Of a DNA stretch of 54,368 nucleotides, positions 1-8,326 are shown piece by piece. Numbering within the stretch: position 1 is the stretch's first letter; the number at the start of each line of letters is the position of its first letter. Source of the DNA: Spirochaetaceae bacterium (lineage in GTDB: Bacteria > Spirochaetota > Spirochaetia > B11-G9). The notes under the pieces are model-generated. The model worked only from the letters and a program-made list of their open reading frames with translations. It did not search any database and was not told the origin of the DNA. The DNA lies in the NCBI GenBank assembly GCA_015493635.1, contig WGCU01000055.1, positions 1 to 54,368 of the forward strand. The letters run 5' to 3'. A program made the translations under genes and the position numbers.

Positions 1-387
1 GCATTTATCATTTCTTCTGGTGGAAATGAGATAAGAAAGTCGGGAGGGGATCCGGCGACCACTAATAACAAAATGGAATTAACAGCAGTTATAAACTCTC
101 TGGAAAAGATTTCTGACTCCGGCATTCCATCAGACAGAATGATAGAAATATATACCGATTCAAAGTATGTAAAGAACGGTATAACATCATGGATCCATAA
201 CTGGGTAAAAAACGGATGGAAAACAGCTTCAAAGCAGCCGGTAAAGAATAAGGAACTCTGGATGCGTTTAAAGGAACTTTCTGATCCCCTTCCTATTACC
301 TGGAAGTGGGTAAAAGGGCATGCAGGAGATCCTCTGAATGAAGCATGTGATGCCATGGTTAAAGAGGAAATGAATAAAAACCGCTGA
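1..387 (+). CDS. rnhA: Ribonuclease HI, 3' part (5' end outside window)
   Basis: The reading frame is open from the first base to the TGA at 385-387, so the start lies upstream of the window. About 128 C-terminal residues are visible. RNase HI cleaves the RNA strand of RNA-DNA hybrids in the cytoplasm. Visible family motifs are TTNNKMELTAV (the Glu of the DEDD metal site), YTDSKYVKNGI (the following Asp), the basic HNWVKNGWK segment (the basic protrusion region) and WVKGHAGDPLNEACD, which holds the conserved His and last Asp. The second to last acidic sites are therefore intact; the first Asp is outside. It lies on the same strand as the yifB-htrA-uvrB run, 62 bp upstream. Identification is firm; only completeness is unknown. 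Confidence 0.93.
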   Translation, partial: AFIISSGGNEIRKSGGDPATTNNKMELTAVINSLEKISDSGIPSDRMIEIYTDSKYVKNGITSWIHNWVKNGWKTASKQPVKNKELWMRLKELSDPLPITWKWVKGHAGDPLNEACDAMVKEEMNKNR

Positions 388-449
388 TACGTAGTTATTT
401 TTAAATCACTGCCGCTGTTCTCCCCGTAGTAGTAAGGCAGGGGGAAGAA

Positions 450-1991
450 ATGGATATTGCAGGATTTGTAAGTCATGGTTTCGACGGAGATATTGTTCAT
501 GTAGAGGTTGACCTGAGAAGAGGTATCCCCGGTGTCGACATTGTAGGACTTCCTGACAGTGCTGTCAGGGAAGCTAAAGAACGGGTCAGGGTATCAATAC
601 GTAATTCGGGGTTTCTTTTTCCACGGGAGAGAGTCCTTATCAATCTTGCTCCTGCGGGAGTTAAGAAAGAGGGGGCTTCCTTTGATCTGTCCCTTGCCGC
701 CGCAATTCTTTTTCAGTCGGGACAGTTATCGTGTTCATCTTCAAAAAAAATAATGTTTTTGGGAGAGCTTGAACTTTCAGGTCGTATCCGGGGTGTCCCG
801 GGGGTACTTTCCGCAGTTTCCAAAGGAAGAGAAGAGGGGATAAACCCGATTATTGTCCCCATGCAGAATATTGCAGAAGCTGCATGTGTCTATAAAGAGG
901 GTGTTCTGGGTCTTGAATCCCTCTCGGATATTCAGAATCTTTTCAGCGGCAATCTGAAAGATAAACAGGGCCATCTCGATTTTACCGCATCTGATCCGGC
1001 AGCGGCCCCTGAATCATCCGGTGACGTAGATTTCAAGGATATAATGGGACATGCATTTTTAAGGCGTGGTCTTGAAGTGGCGGCAGCGGGGGGGCACCAT
1101 GTTTTCCTGTTCGGACCTCCGGGAAGCGGTAAAACAATGGCTGCTTTCAGAATGCCTACCATTCTACCTGATCTCTCTCTTGATGAAGCAATTGAGGTTA
1201 CACGGATACATTCTCTCGGCGGGAACCTTGACAGTACAACAGGACTAATAACGAGGCCGCCCCTTCGGATGCCGCATCATACCGCTTCCCGTGAAGGGAT
1301 TATCGGCGGAGGGAGAGATCAACTGCCCGGTGAGATCTCTCTTGCCCACAGGGGGATCTTGTTTTTAGATGAAGCACCGGAATTCAGTTCTTCTCTGCTG
1401 CAGTCTCTCAGAGAGCCTATGGAAAGGGGCAGAATAGATATAGCAAGGTCGGATATTCATTACTGGTACCCTGCACGGTTTCAACTGATTATGGCGGCTA
1501 ATCCATGTCCCTGCGGGAATCTTGGTAAAAAGAACAACAGTTGTTTCTGCAGCATGATGGAGATTCAGAAATACTGGAAAAAGGTGGGAGGCGCACTGAT
1601 GGACAGAATTGATGTACGTATACCTGTCCGTTCGGTAGAAGCTGCTACTCTTATAAACGGGACGGGAGAGTCAAGTTCCGTTATCCGGAAAAGGGTTGAA
1701 CAAACCGCCGGAATACAGAAAATGAGATTTCAGGGGCATGAATTTTCCAGAAATGCTGAAATACCGGCTTCAAGCCTTTTAAAGTATTGTGTACTGTCTG
1801 ATAAGGGTAAGGAAGCCTTTACACGGGCATCGGAGAAGCTCGGTCTTTCCTCCCGTGCCTGTCATGCGGTTCTGCGGGTTGGACGGACTATTGCGGATAT
1901 GGAGGGCAAAACACTTATAGAAAAGGAACATATCTATGAAGCTGTTCAGCACCGGAGATATGGTGACGGAGATTACTTCTGGAAACGGTGA
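450..1991 (+). CDS. YifB/ComM-family magnesium chelatase-related AAA+ ATPase
   Basis: A 513-residue protein of normal length for the YifB/ComM family. The N-terminal ChlI-like/Lon-C fold domain is seen in DIAGFVSHGFDGDIV, VDIVGLPDSAVREAKERV and INLAPAGVKKEGASFDL. It is followed by a Mg-chelatase AAA+ module with Walker A GPPGSGKT and Walker B ILFLDEAPEF, a Cys cluster around NPCPCGNLG and CFC, and a C-terminal helical domain. ComM proteins act as ring helicases in branch migration during natural transformation recombination; whether this one does is inference from family only. The ATG at 450 has an upstream GGGGGAAG. It starts a same-strand run with htrA and uvrB. Confidence 0.9.
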   Translation: MDIAGFVSHGFDGDIVHVEVDLRRGIPGVDIVGLPDSAVREAKERVRVSIRNSGFLFPRERVLINLAPAGVKKEGASFDLSLAAAILFQSGQLSCSSSKKIMFLGELELSGRIRGVPGVLSAVSKGREEGINPIIVPMQNIAEAACVYKEGVLGLESLSDIQNLFSGNLKDKQGHLDFTASDPAAAPESSGDVDFKDIMGHAFLRRGLEVAAAGGHHVFLFGPPGSGKTMAAFRMPTILPDLSLDEAIEVTRIHSLGGNLDSTTGLITRPPLRMPHHTASREGIIGGGRDQLPGEISLAHRGILFLDEAPEFSSSLLQSLREPMERGRIDIARSDIHYWYPARFQLIMAANPCPCGNLGKKNNSCFCSMMEIQKYWKKVGGALMDRIDVRIPVRSVEAATLINGTGESSSVIRKRVEQTAGIQKMRFQGHEFSRNAEIPASSLLKYCVLSDKGKEAFTRASEKLGLSSRACHAVLRVGRTIADMEGKTLIEKEHIYEAVQHRRYGDGDYFWKR

Positions 1992-2048
1992 CTGCCTTGG
2001 CAAAACATTACCGAGAAGGTATAGTACCGTTAAGGAGATACAAAAAAT

Positions 2049-3269
2049 ATGAAACTCTACAGCAAAGGTCAGGTTATATTTTTTTCGACAGCTTCAGCTC
2101 TCCTCGTCTTTTTCCTTCTTTTGGGATTTGGCATTATCAGGGGACATTCTGAGAAAACAGAAAAGATTGTCTCCGGCGGTTCACAGCTTTCTCTGCAGAC
2201 CAATGAGCTGAAACAGGATGCTGTCTCTCCTGTCAGTACTGACAGTCCTCTGGAGTACACTACGGAAGAGCGTGAAAATATCAGGATCTATGAAGCTCTA
2301 AACAAAGGTGTTGTTAATATAACTACCGAGACTCTTCGATATAACTGGTTCCTTGAGCCGGTCCCCTCAGAGGGAGGAACCGGTTCTGGATCAATAATTG
2401 ACAAAAGAGGATATATCCTTACAAACTACCATGTGGTTAAAGATGCCTATAAACTCTACGTCAATCTGTATGACGGAAGCCAGTTTATTGGTAAAGTTAT
2501 TGGAAAAGACCGGGAAAATGATTTGGCCGTTGTTAAATTTGACCCAAAAGGTAAAGAACTTATAACCGTTCCTTTCGGAGATTCCAAACATCTGAAAGTT
2601 GGACAGAAAGTTTTGGCTATTGGCAACCCTTTCGGATATGACCGGACGCTGACAACGGGAATTGTTTCAGGGCTTGGCCGTCCGGTGCGTACATCGGGAA
2701 GTTTGATTATTCAGGGGATGATACAAACCGATGCATCCATCAATCCCGGAAATTCAGGCGGCCCTCTCATAGATTCCTTAGGCAGAATGATCGGTATAAA
2801 TACCATGATTTATTCCCCCTCCGGAGGATCTGTCGGTATTGGATTCGCGATACCTATCAATACAGCCAGGCGTATTGTTCCTGATTTGATAAAATACGGC
2901 CACGTGAACCGGGGATGGATAAATTTTTATCCTGTTCAGATTGATCAGAATATTGTCAGATACGGGAAATTACCTGTCAGCAAGGGAATTCTTGTTTCAA
3001 AAGTGGAGAAAAACAGCAATGCTGCAAAAGCCGGAATAAGAGGGGGAGATATAAACAATCCTGTTCAGTACGGGAAATCAATTATCTATTTCGGTGGTGA
3101 TATAATTATAGAAATAGACGGTGTAAAAACAGAAACCCTGGCTGATTTGTTCAGCGCACTGGAAGACAATAAACCTGGAGATACCGTAGCTGTTGTGCTC
3201 ATGCGGGGAAAACGAAAGATGACTGTGCATGTTGTTCTTTCAAAAAGGCCCGATGACCTTCAGATGTAG
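2049..3269 (+). CDS. HtrA/DegP-family periplasmic serine protease, membrane anchored
   Basis: 406 residues. One N-terminal hydrophobic segment (about residues 8-28) without a lipobox suggests a signal anchor. The trypsin-like domain has its triad in LTNYHVVKDA (His), ENDLAVVKF (Asp) and NPGNSGGPL (Ser), so it should be catalytically active. One C-terminal PDZ domain follows, beginning near GILVSKVEKNSNAAKAGI and holding an inserted loop before GDIIIEIDGVKTETL. HtrA proteases degrade or refold damaged envelope proteins. A single PDZ domain resembles DegS or DegQ-short forms rather than two-PDZ DegP. The ATG follows AAGGAG at good spacing. The stop is immediately followed by the uvrB start, which indicates cotranscription. 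Confidence 0.92.
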   Translation: MKLYSKGQVIFFSTASALLVFFLLLGFGIIRGHSEKTEKIVSGGSQLSLQTNELKQDAVSPVSTDSPLEYTTEERENIRIYEALNKGVVNITTETLRYNWFLEPVPSEGGTGSGSIIDKRGYILTNYHVVKDAYKLYVNLYDGSQFIGKVIGKDRENDLAVVKFDPKGKELITVPFGDSKHLKVGQKVLAIGNPFGYDRTLTTGIVSGLGRPVRTSGSLIIQGMIQTDASINPGNSGGPLIDSLGRMIGINTMIYSPSGGSVGIGFAIPINTARRIVPDLIKYGHVNRGWINFYPVQIDQNIVRYGKLPVSKGILVSKVEKNSNAAKAGIRGGDINNPVQYGKSIIYFGGDIIIEIDGVKTETLADLFSALEDNKPGDTVAVVLMRGKRKMTVHVVLSKRPDDLQM

Positions 3270-3272
3270 GTG

Positions 3273-5261
3273 ATGAAATCATTTAAGGTCATTTCTGATT
3301 TTGAGCCGGCTGGTGATCAGGCAGGGGCAATTGATGCTCTTGTTGAAGGGTATAAAAACGGGATAGCGGCTGAAACCCTGAAAGGTGTTACCGGGTCTGG
3401 TAAAACCTTTACTATGGCAAAGGTAATAGAGAAACTTCAGCGTCCGACCCTTGTTATCTCTCATAATAAAACCCTTGCCGCTCAATTGTACCGGGAGTTC
3501 CAGTCTTTTTTCCCGGAGAATGCTGTTGAGTATTTTGTTTCCTACTACGATTACTATCAGCCGGAAGCTTACGTACCCTCCCGTGATCTCTATATCGAGA
3601 AAGATGCATCAATTAATGATGAAATTGACCGGATGCGTCTGGCTGCCACCTCCTCGCTGATGGAAAGGGAGGATGTTATTGTTGTTTCAACTGTTTCCTG
3701 TATCTACGGTCTGGGAAATCCGACCAACTTTAAGGATATGAGTTTAAAACTGGAAGCAGGTGATATCGTTGATATTTCACATTTAAGCCGTAATCTCATC
3801 AGTCTTCAGTATGATAGAAATGACAGTATCCTTAAGCGGGGGGGGCTTCGAATCAGGGGGGATGTGATGGATATATATCCTGCCTATCTGAAAGAGGCCT
3901 TTAGAATTGAGTTTGAGTGGGATGAGATTCAGCGTATTACGCGAATCAACCCTGTAACAGGAAGTACCATCGAGACAATGGATTCATGTATAGTGTATCC
4001 GGCTAAACATTTTGTAATGCCTGAAGACCGGCTGGAAGCAGCTGTTGCTGTCATAAAGAAAGAACTTGATTCACGGGTGGAAGAACTTTTAGGAGAAAAC
4101 AAGATTGTCGAGGCACAGAGACTTAAAACAAAAACCGAGTATGATATCGAGATGATGGAAGAGATGGGATACTGTTCGGGTATAGAAAATTATTCAGCCC
4201 CCTTAAGCGGTAGAAAAAAGGGAGAACGTCCGGCAGTACTTATAGATTATTTTCCAAAGGACTTTTTTACCATTATAGATGAATCCCATGTTACGCTTCC
4301 CCAGATAGGTGCAATGTATGAAGGAGACCGTTCCCGGAAAACAAATCTGGTTAATCATGGGTTCAGGCTTCCCTCGGCTCTTGATAACCGGCCGCTCTAC
4401 TTTGCCGAGTTTGAAGAACTGCTTGATAAGGTCCTCTATGTATCCGCTACTCCGGGAAAACACGAGAAGCGCAGATGCAGCACCTTTATTGAACAGGTAA
4501 TTCGGCCTACCGGACTGCTAGATCCTGAGATCGAAGTCCGTCCCGTAGAAGGTCAAATAGAGGATCTGTATGCAGAGATAAGAAAAAGGATCAAAAGCAA
4601 TGAGAGGATTCTTATTACAACACTGACGAAAAAGATGTCTGAAGATCTTACCGATTACCTTCTTAATCTCGGTTTAAAAGTCCGGTATCTGCATTCTGAA
4701 ATTGAAACTATCGAGCGGGTGGAAATCTTGAGGGATCTACGGCTTGGGACTATTGATGTACTCGTAGGTATTAACCTCTTAAGGGAGGGGCTTGACCTGC
4801 CCGAGGTATCACTTATTGCCATCCTTGATGCAGATAAAATAGGATTTCTCCGTTCTTCGACAGCTCTCATTCAAACTATTGGACGGGCTGCCAGGAATGT
4901 GAACGGCAGGGTTCTTATGTATGCCGACAAGGTATCTCCTGCAATGGAAGAGGCTATTAAGGAAACCCGAAGACGGAGAGAAATCCAAAGTGCCTACAAC
5001 AGAAAGAACGGAATAACGCCGACAACGATAAAAAAAGCTGTTCAGGATATTCTGGTCCGAAAAAAAGAAGAGGTAAAAAACAGCGAAAAAGTTACGATAA
5101 ATATTATTAGGAACAGTTACAATATTCTTATACCCGGAGAACGCAGAAAAATGATTAAGGCTCTTGAAAAAATTATGCTTGAACATGCAAAAAATCTTGA
5201 ATTTGAGCAGGCTGCTGTGGTAAGGGATGAAATAGAAACGATAAAGAAACAGTTTGTCTAG
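3273..5261 (+). CDS. uvrB: UvrABC nucleotide excision repair subunit B
   Basis: 662 residues, the usual UvrB length. UvrB is the damage-verifying helicase of bacterial excision repair, loaded by UvrA and recruiting UvrC. Walker A is seen in GVTGSGKTFTMAK. The beta-hairpin region that clamps DNA is in YYDYYQPEAYVPSRDLYIEK. Motif II is IDESHVTLPQ, motif III is VLYVSATPG, and motifs V-VI are in GINLLREGLDLPEV and QTIGRAARN. The C-terminal UVR domain (LEFEQAAVVRDEI) binds UvrC. The previous gene's TAG is directly followed by GTG then ATG; I chose the ATG at 3273, although GTG at 3270 is also possible. The coding sequence ends 1 bp before the next gene's ATG. Confidence 0.97.
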   Translation: MKSFKVISDFEPAGDQAGAIDALVEGYKNGIAAETLKGVTGSGKTFTMAKVIEKLQRPTLVISHNKTLAAQLYREFQSFFPENAVEYFVSYYDYYQPEAYVPSRDLYIEKDASINDEIDRMRLAATSSLMEREDVIVVSTVSCIYGLGNPTNFKDMSLKLEAGDIVDISHLSRNLISLQYDRNDSILKRGGLRIRGDVMDIYPAYLKEAFRIEFEWDEIQRITRINPVTGSTIETMDSCIVYPAKHFVMPEDRLEAAVAVIKKELDSRVEELLGENKIVEAQRLKTKTEYDIEMMEEMGYCSGIENYSAPLSGRKKGERPAVLIDYFPKDFFTIIDESHVTLPQIGAMYEGDRSRKTNLVNHGFRLPSALDNRPLYFAEFEELLDKVLYVSATPGKHEKRRCSTFIEQVIRPTGLLDPEIEVRPVEGQIEDLYAEIRKRIKSNERILITTLTKKMSEDLTDYLLNLGLKVRYLHSEIETIERVEILRDLRLGTIDVLVGINLLREGLDLPEVSLIAILDADKIGFLRSSTALIQTIGRAARNVNGRVLMYADKVSPAMEEAIKETRRRREIQSAYNRKNGITPTTIKKAVQDILVRKKEEVKNSEKVTINIIRNSYNILIPGERRKMIKALEKIMLEHAKNLEFEQAAVVRDEIETIKKQFV

Positions 5262-5262
5262 T

Positions 5263-5655
5263 ATGAAAAGGTTAATAAACGTGAAAACAGTGCTCTTCAT
5301 TTTAGTAATTTCCCTGAGTTTCTTTTCATGTAAAAAAGAAGAAACGTTTACCGATATAAAGCTTCCAGAAACACCAATCCTTTCGATGACTTCGAGGTGG
5401 GGAGTTATTACTTCCGCATATCTGCGGATGAGAAGCAACCCGGACAGCACGAGTAAACCAGTGGCAACCTTGTGGAAGGGATACATTCTGGAGATCATTT
5501 CAAGGAATCCTGAAAAAAAGACTGTTGATGACTTTGATGGTTACTGGTATCAGGTAACGTACAGAGGCCTTCAGGGATGGGTTTTCAGTGCTTATCTGAA
5601 GTTTTTCGATACCCGGGAGGAAGCTGAGCGTAATTCCAGGGAATTGAGACGATGA
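5263..5655 (+). CDS. Putative lipoprotein with a bacterial SH3 domain
   Basis: 130 residues. The N-terminus MKRLINVKTVLF plus a hydrophobic stretch ending in SFFSC is a type II signal with a spirochaete-style loose lipobox. A single SH3b domain follows (about residues 45-115): WGVITSAYLRMRSNPD, then VATLWKGYILEII and GYWYQVTYRGLQGWVFSAYL. SH3b domains commonly bind cell-wall peptides, so a periplasmic or envelope location is likely; ligand and role are unknown. I chose the ATG at 5263, 1 bp after the uvrB stop; an in-frame TTG at 5254 would overlap uvrB. Its TGA overlaps the next ATG (ATGA), so the two should be translationally coupled. Confidence 0.75.
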   Translation: MKRLINVKTVLFILVISLSFFSCKKEETFTDIKLPETPILSMTSRWGVITSAYLRMRSNPDSTSKPVATLWKGYILEIISRNPEKKTVDDFDGYWYQVTYRGLQGWVFSAYLKFFDTREEAERNSRELRR

Positions 5656-7247
5656 AAAGTATCTTTCTTTCGTATCTTCCCTGGATACTTCCGCCGCTTA
5701 TCGGTGCTGCAATCGGGTACATTACTAACGCCATTGCTATTGCCATGCTCTTTAGACCCTATACGCAGAAAAGACTTCTCGGATTAAAAATTCCCATGAC
5801 ACCGGGAATCATTCCCCGGCAGCGGTATGAACTTTCCGGAAGTATAGGCCGGCTTGTTTCACGCGAACTACTTACAGAGGATGCGCTTCGGGGACAGATT
5901 GGATCTGAATCTTTTTCCAGTGAAATGGAAAAAGCGGTTCATTCTTTTGTTATGACACTTTCAACGACTCCTCTCCGGGAAATTAAGGAAGTCCTTTCGT
6001 TAAAAAAAATGGTACCGGTGGAGAATAAATCTGTTACCCTCTCTGTAATCATGGAGATTATTAACAGCTTCCTTTCTTCTGAAGGACTTTTTGCAGTTAT
6101 TGATAAATTCCTTGACAAGGGGATAACCTATGCAGGAGGGAAAACACTCAATGATCTTGCCAGGAGTTTCCCCGGGTTGTTAGAGAATGGAGCAGCTCTC
6201 ATTTTTTCCGAGGGGAGTAAAAAAAATGCTGCTTCCTTTTTACGCAGGTTGGTTGAAGAGGGAATTTACAACAATGTTAAACTTTCATCGTTCATTCGTC
6301 CGGACAATACGGAAAAAATAATATCTTTTATTTTTAAACTGTATGACTTGGGTTTCCCGAAATTTATCGAGTGGCTGCGGGAGCCGAATATAAAAAAAGA
6401 ACTTGAGTTGAGAGGGCGGTTTATTCTTGAAGACATTCTTGAGAAATTAAACAAGGTCCAGCGTTTTTTTCTTTCGGTAGGACAGTACGATAAAACCCTG
6501 GAAGAAAATATGGGTGCCATTATTAATGATGTGATAGAACAATTCAAGAATGCAGGAACAGACTCCAGGAATAAAGAAAAATTACATGCTGTTATTTTAT
6601 CATTTCTCGAACGTATCAGCCTGTTGTCTCTGGGAGAAGTTGCAGCCGCATGGGAAGGTAATTTCACCGAAGATGTTGAAGCAGCAGCAGGTTATGTTTC
6701 ATCGCTTATTTTTACATCCGGAATGCGGACCAGATTTGTCAGGAACATAAAATTATTCATCGAACGAAAAGGCTCCTATACTCTTGAATATATACTTAAC
6801 TCCTGGACTGGTATTACACTGAATACCGTGAAAGAGAAGATATCTGTATTTTTACAAAGCACCTTACCAGGCCGGAAAGAGACAGCCTTAAAAGAAAGTT
6901 ATGTTATAAAAACACTGTTACCTGAAATTTTTAATGCACTGACAGATGACGGGAAGGGCTCTTTACAAGAAATTCTCAATCTTGACAATGAACTCCTGGA
7001 GAAAATAAGCAAAAGTACTTCAGTTATACTTCTTGACCTTATAGATAGTAAAATACCTGAAATTCTTACCAGTGTTGATATTCGCACTCTCGTTGTTAAA
7101 AAGATAGACAGTCTGGAAATTGAAAAGGTTGAAGAATTGATTCTCGAAGTAGTAAAAAAACAGCTGAGATGGATAAATCTTTTTGGGGCTCTTTTAGGTT
7201 CACTTATTGGCGGGGCACAGATTATCCTTAACCTATATGCGCGGTAG
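5652..7247 (+). CDS. DUF445 family membrane protein
   Basis: 531 residues. The N-terminal DUF445 signature is clear: PLIGAAIGYITNAIAIAMLF, followed by the RPYTQKRLLGLKIPMTPGIIPRQ segment, with a transmembrane helix at about residues 8-30. A long, mostly helical region (about 60-500) with no catalytic motifs follows. It ends in a second membrane segment, LFGALLGSLIGGAQIILN. The terminal membrane helices sharing a glycine-rich pattern and a large soluble middle are the family layout. Function is unknown for the family. It overlaps the SH3 lipoprotein by 4 bp and ends only 7 bp from the convergent thiQ stop, with no terminator hairpin between them. Confidence 0.85.
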   Translation: MKSIFLSYLPWILPPLIGAAIGYITNAIAIAMLFRPYTQKRLLGLKIPMTPGIIPRQRYELSGSIGRLVSRELLTEDALRGQIGSESFSSEMEKAVHSFVMTLSTTPLREIKEVLSLKKMVPVENKSVTLSVIMEIINSFLSSEGLFAVIDKFLDKGITYAGGKTLNDLARSFPGLLENGAALIFSEGSKKNAASFLRRLVEEGIYNNVKLSSFIRPDNTEKIISFIFKLYDLGFPKFIEWLREPNIKKELELRGRFILEDILEKLNKVQRFFLSVGQYDKTLEENMGAIINDVIEQFKNAGTDSRNKEKLHAVILSFLERISLLSLGEVAAAWEGNFTEDVEAAAGYVSSLIFTSGMRTRFVRNIKLFIERKGSYTLEYILNSWTGITLNTVKEKISVFLQSTLPGRKETALKESYVIKTLLPEIFNALTDDGKGSLQEILNLDNELLEKISKSTSVILLDLIDSKIPEILTSVDIRTLVVKKIDSLEIEKVEELILEVVKKQLRWINLFGALLGSLIGGAQIILNLYAR

Positions 7248-7254
7248 AAACCGG

Positions 7255-8325
7255 TTATCTTTTAATCAGGTAGCAATGCTCAGGGGCGATCCGTATACAT
7301 ACTTTTTTATTGTTTCCAAACCGTATGTGGAAGGTTTTTTCAACCGGCTGTTCGGCCAGAATAGTGATTCCTGCGGCATCTAGTTCATACAAATTGTACG
7401 TCCCGTAGTATTCTTTACACGTAACAGTTCCTGAAAAGCAGTTGCTGCCGGATAAATCTTTCGGGACGAGATGTGTGTACCGTGATCTGAAAAAAACCCA
7501 CACAGGATCACCCGCTGCTGTATTTTCCTGAAAGGGAACATGCATGAAGATATCCGGTTTACTGCATTTTACCGTTATACCTTCTGTATCTGATGCAGCG
7601 GTAACAATCCCGGGAAGCAGATTGGAAGAACCGAGAAAATCAGCAGTAAATTTTGTCGCTGGGTTATTGTATATTCGCTCGGGAGTTCCTGCCTGTTCGA
7701 TGTTTCCGTTGTTCATGATAACAACTTTATCACTTATGGTAAGGGCTTCCTCTTGATCGTGGGTAACGTAGATAGTTGTTATGGAAAGCTGCTGCTGTAT
7801 TCTGCGGATTTCCCGGCGCAGTTTTTTGCGGAGACCGGTATCAAGAGCACTTAACGGTTCATCAAGGAGCAGCAGTCTCGGGGATGGAGCCAGGGCTCTG
7901 GCCAGGGCGACCCGCTGCTGTTCACCTCCGGACAGTGATTCAATAGTTCTGTTTTCGTATCCCTTAAGCCGTACAAGATTAAGGTAATGATGCACCGAAT
8001 CCTCGATTTCATCTCTGGTCATCTTTTTGAACTGCAATCCATACTTTATATTTTTAAAAACGTTCATATGGGGGAAGAGAGCATAATCCTGAAAGACAAT
8101 ACCAATGTTGCGCTTCCATGGTACAATATTTGATATATCGTTTCCATGCAGGTAAATACTTCCTTTGTCTGGTTTTAGAATACCTGCTATGAGCTGCAGC
8201 GTTGTTGTTTTTCCGCATCCTGATGGACCAAGAAGTGTTACGAGCTTTCCATCATCAGCCTGCAAATTAGTTGTAACGCTGAAATCTTTAAATGTTCTTG
8301 AAAGGTTTGTGCACTGTAATCCCAT
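7255..8325 (-). CDS. thiQ: Thiamine ABC transporter, ATP-binding protein (ThiQ-like)
   Basis: 356 residues. ATPase motifs are all intact: Walker A GPSGCGKTTT, Q-loop VFQDYALFPHM, signature LSGGEQQRVALARAL, Walker B LLLLDEPLSALD and H-loop YVTHDQEEAL. A C-terminal extension of about 120 residues looks like a TOBE domain, as in FbpC/PotA, and makes it longer than E. coli ThiQ (about 230). The true start is the ATG at 8325 with GGAGG 10 nt upstream. A longer open frame to 8490 would run far into the permease and is not supported. It begins 1 bp after the permease stop. Thiamine is assigned as substrate from the TPP riboswitch at the operon head and the ThiB-like binding protein. Confidence 0.88.
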   Translation of the reverse strand: MGLQCTNLSRTFKDFSVTTNLQADDGKLVTLLGPSGCGKTTTLQLIAGILKPDKGSIYLHGNDISNIVPWKRNIGIVFQDYALFPHMNVFKNIKYGLQFKKMTRDEIEDSVHHYLNLVRLKGYENRTIESLSGGEQQRVALARALAPSPRLLLLDEPLSALDTGLRKKLRREIRRIQQQLSITTIYVTHDQEEALTISDKVVIMNNGNIEQAGTPERIYNNPATKFTADFLGSSNLLPGIVTAASDTEGITVKCSKPDIFMHVPFQENTAAGDPVWVFFRSRYTHLVPKDLSGSNCFSGTVTCKEYYGTYNLYELDAAGITILAEQPVEKTFHIRFGNNKKVCIRIAPEHCYLIKR

Positions 8326-8326
8326 A

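Noticed and set aside
4809-5498. A 229-codon open frame on the minus strand across the uvrB/SH3 lipoprotein junction
   Set aside because: It is antisense to uvrB and the lipoprotein gene, both strongly supported, and its translation has low-complexity Phe/Ser/Leu composition with no motif.
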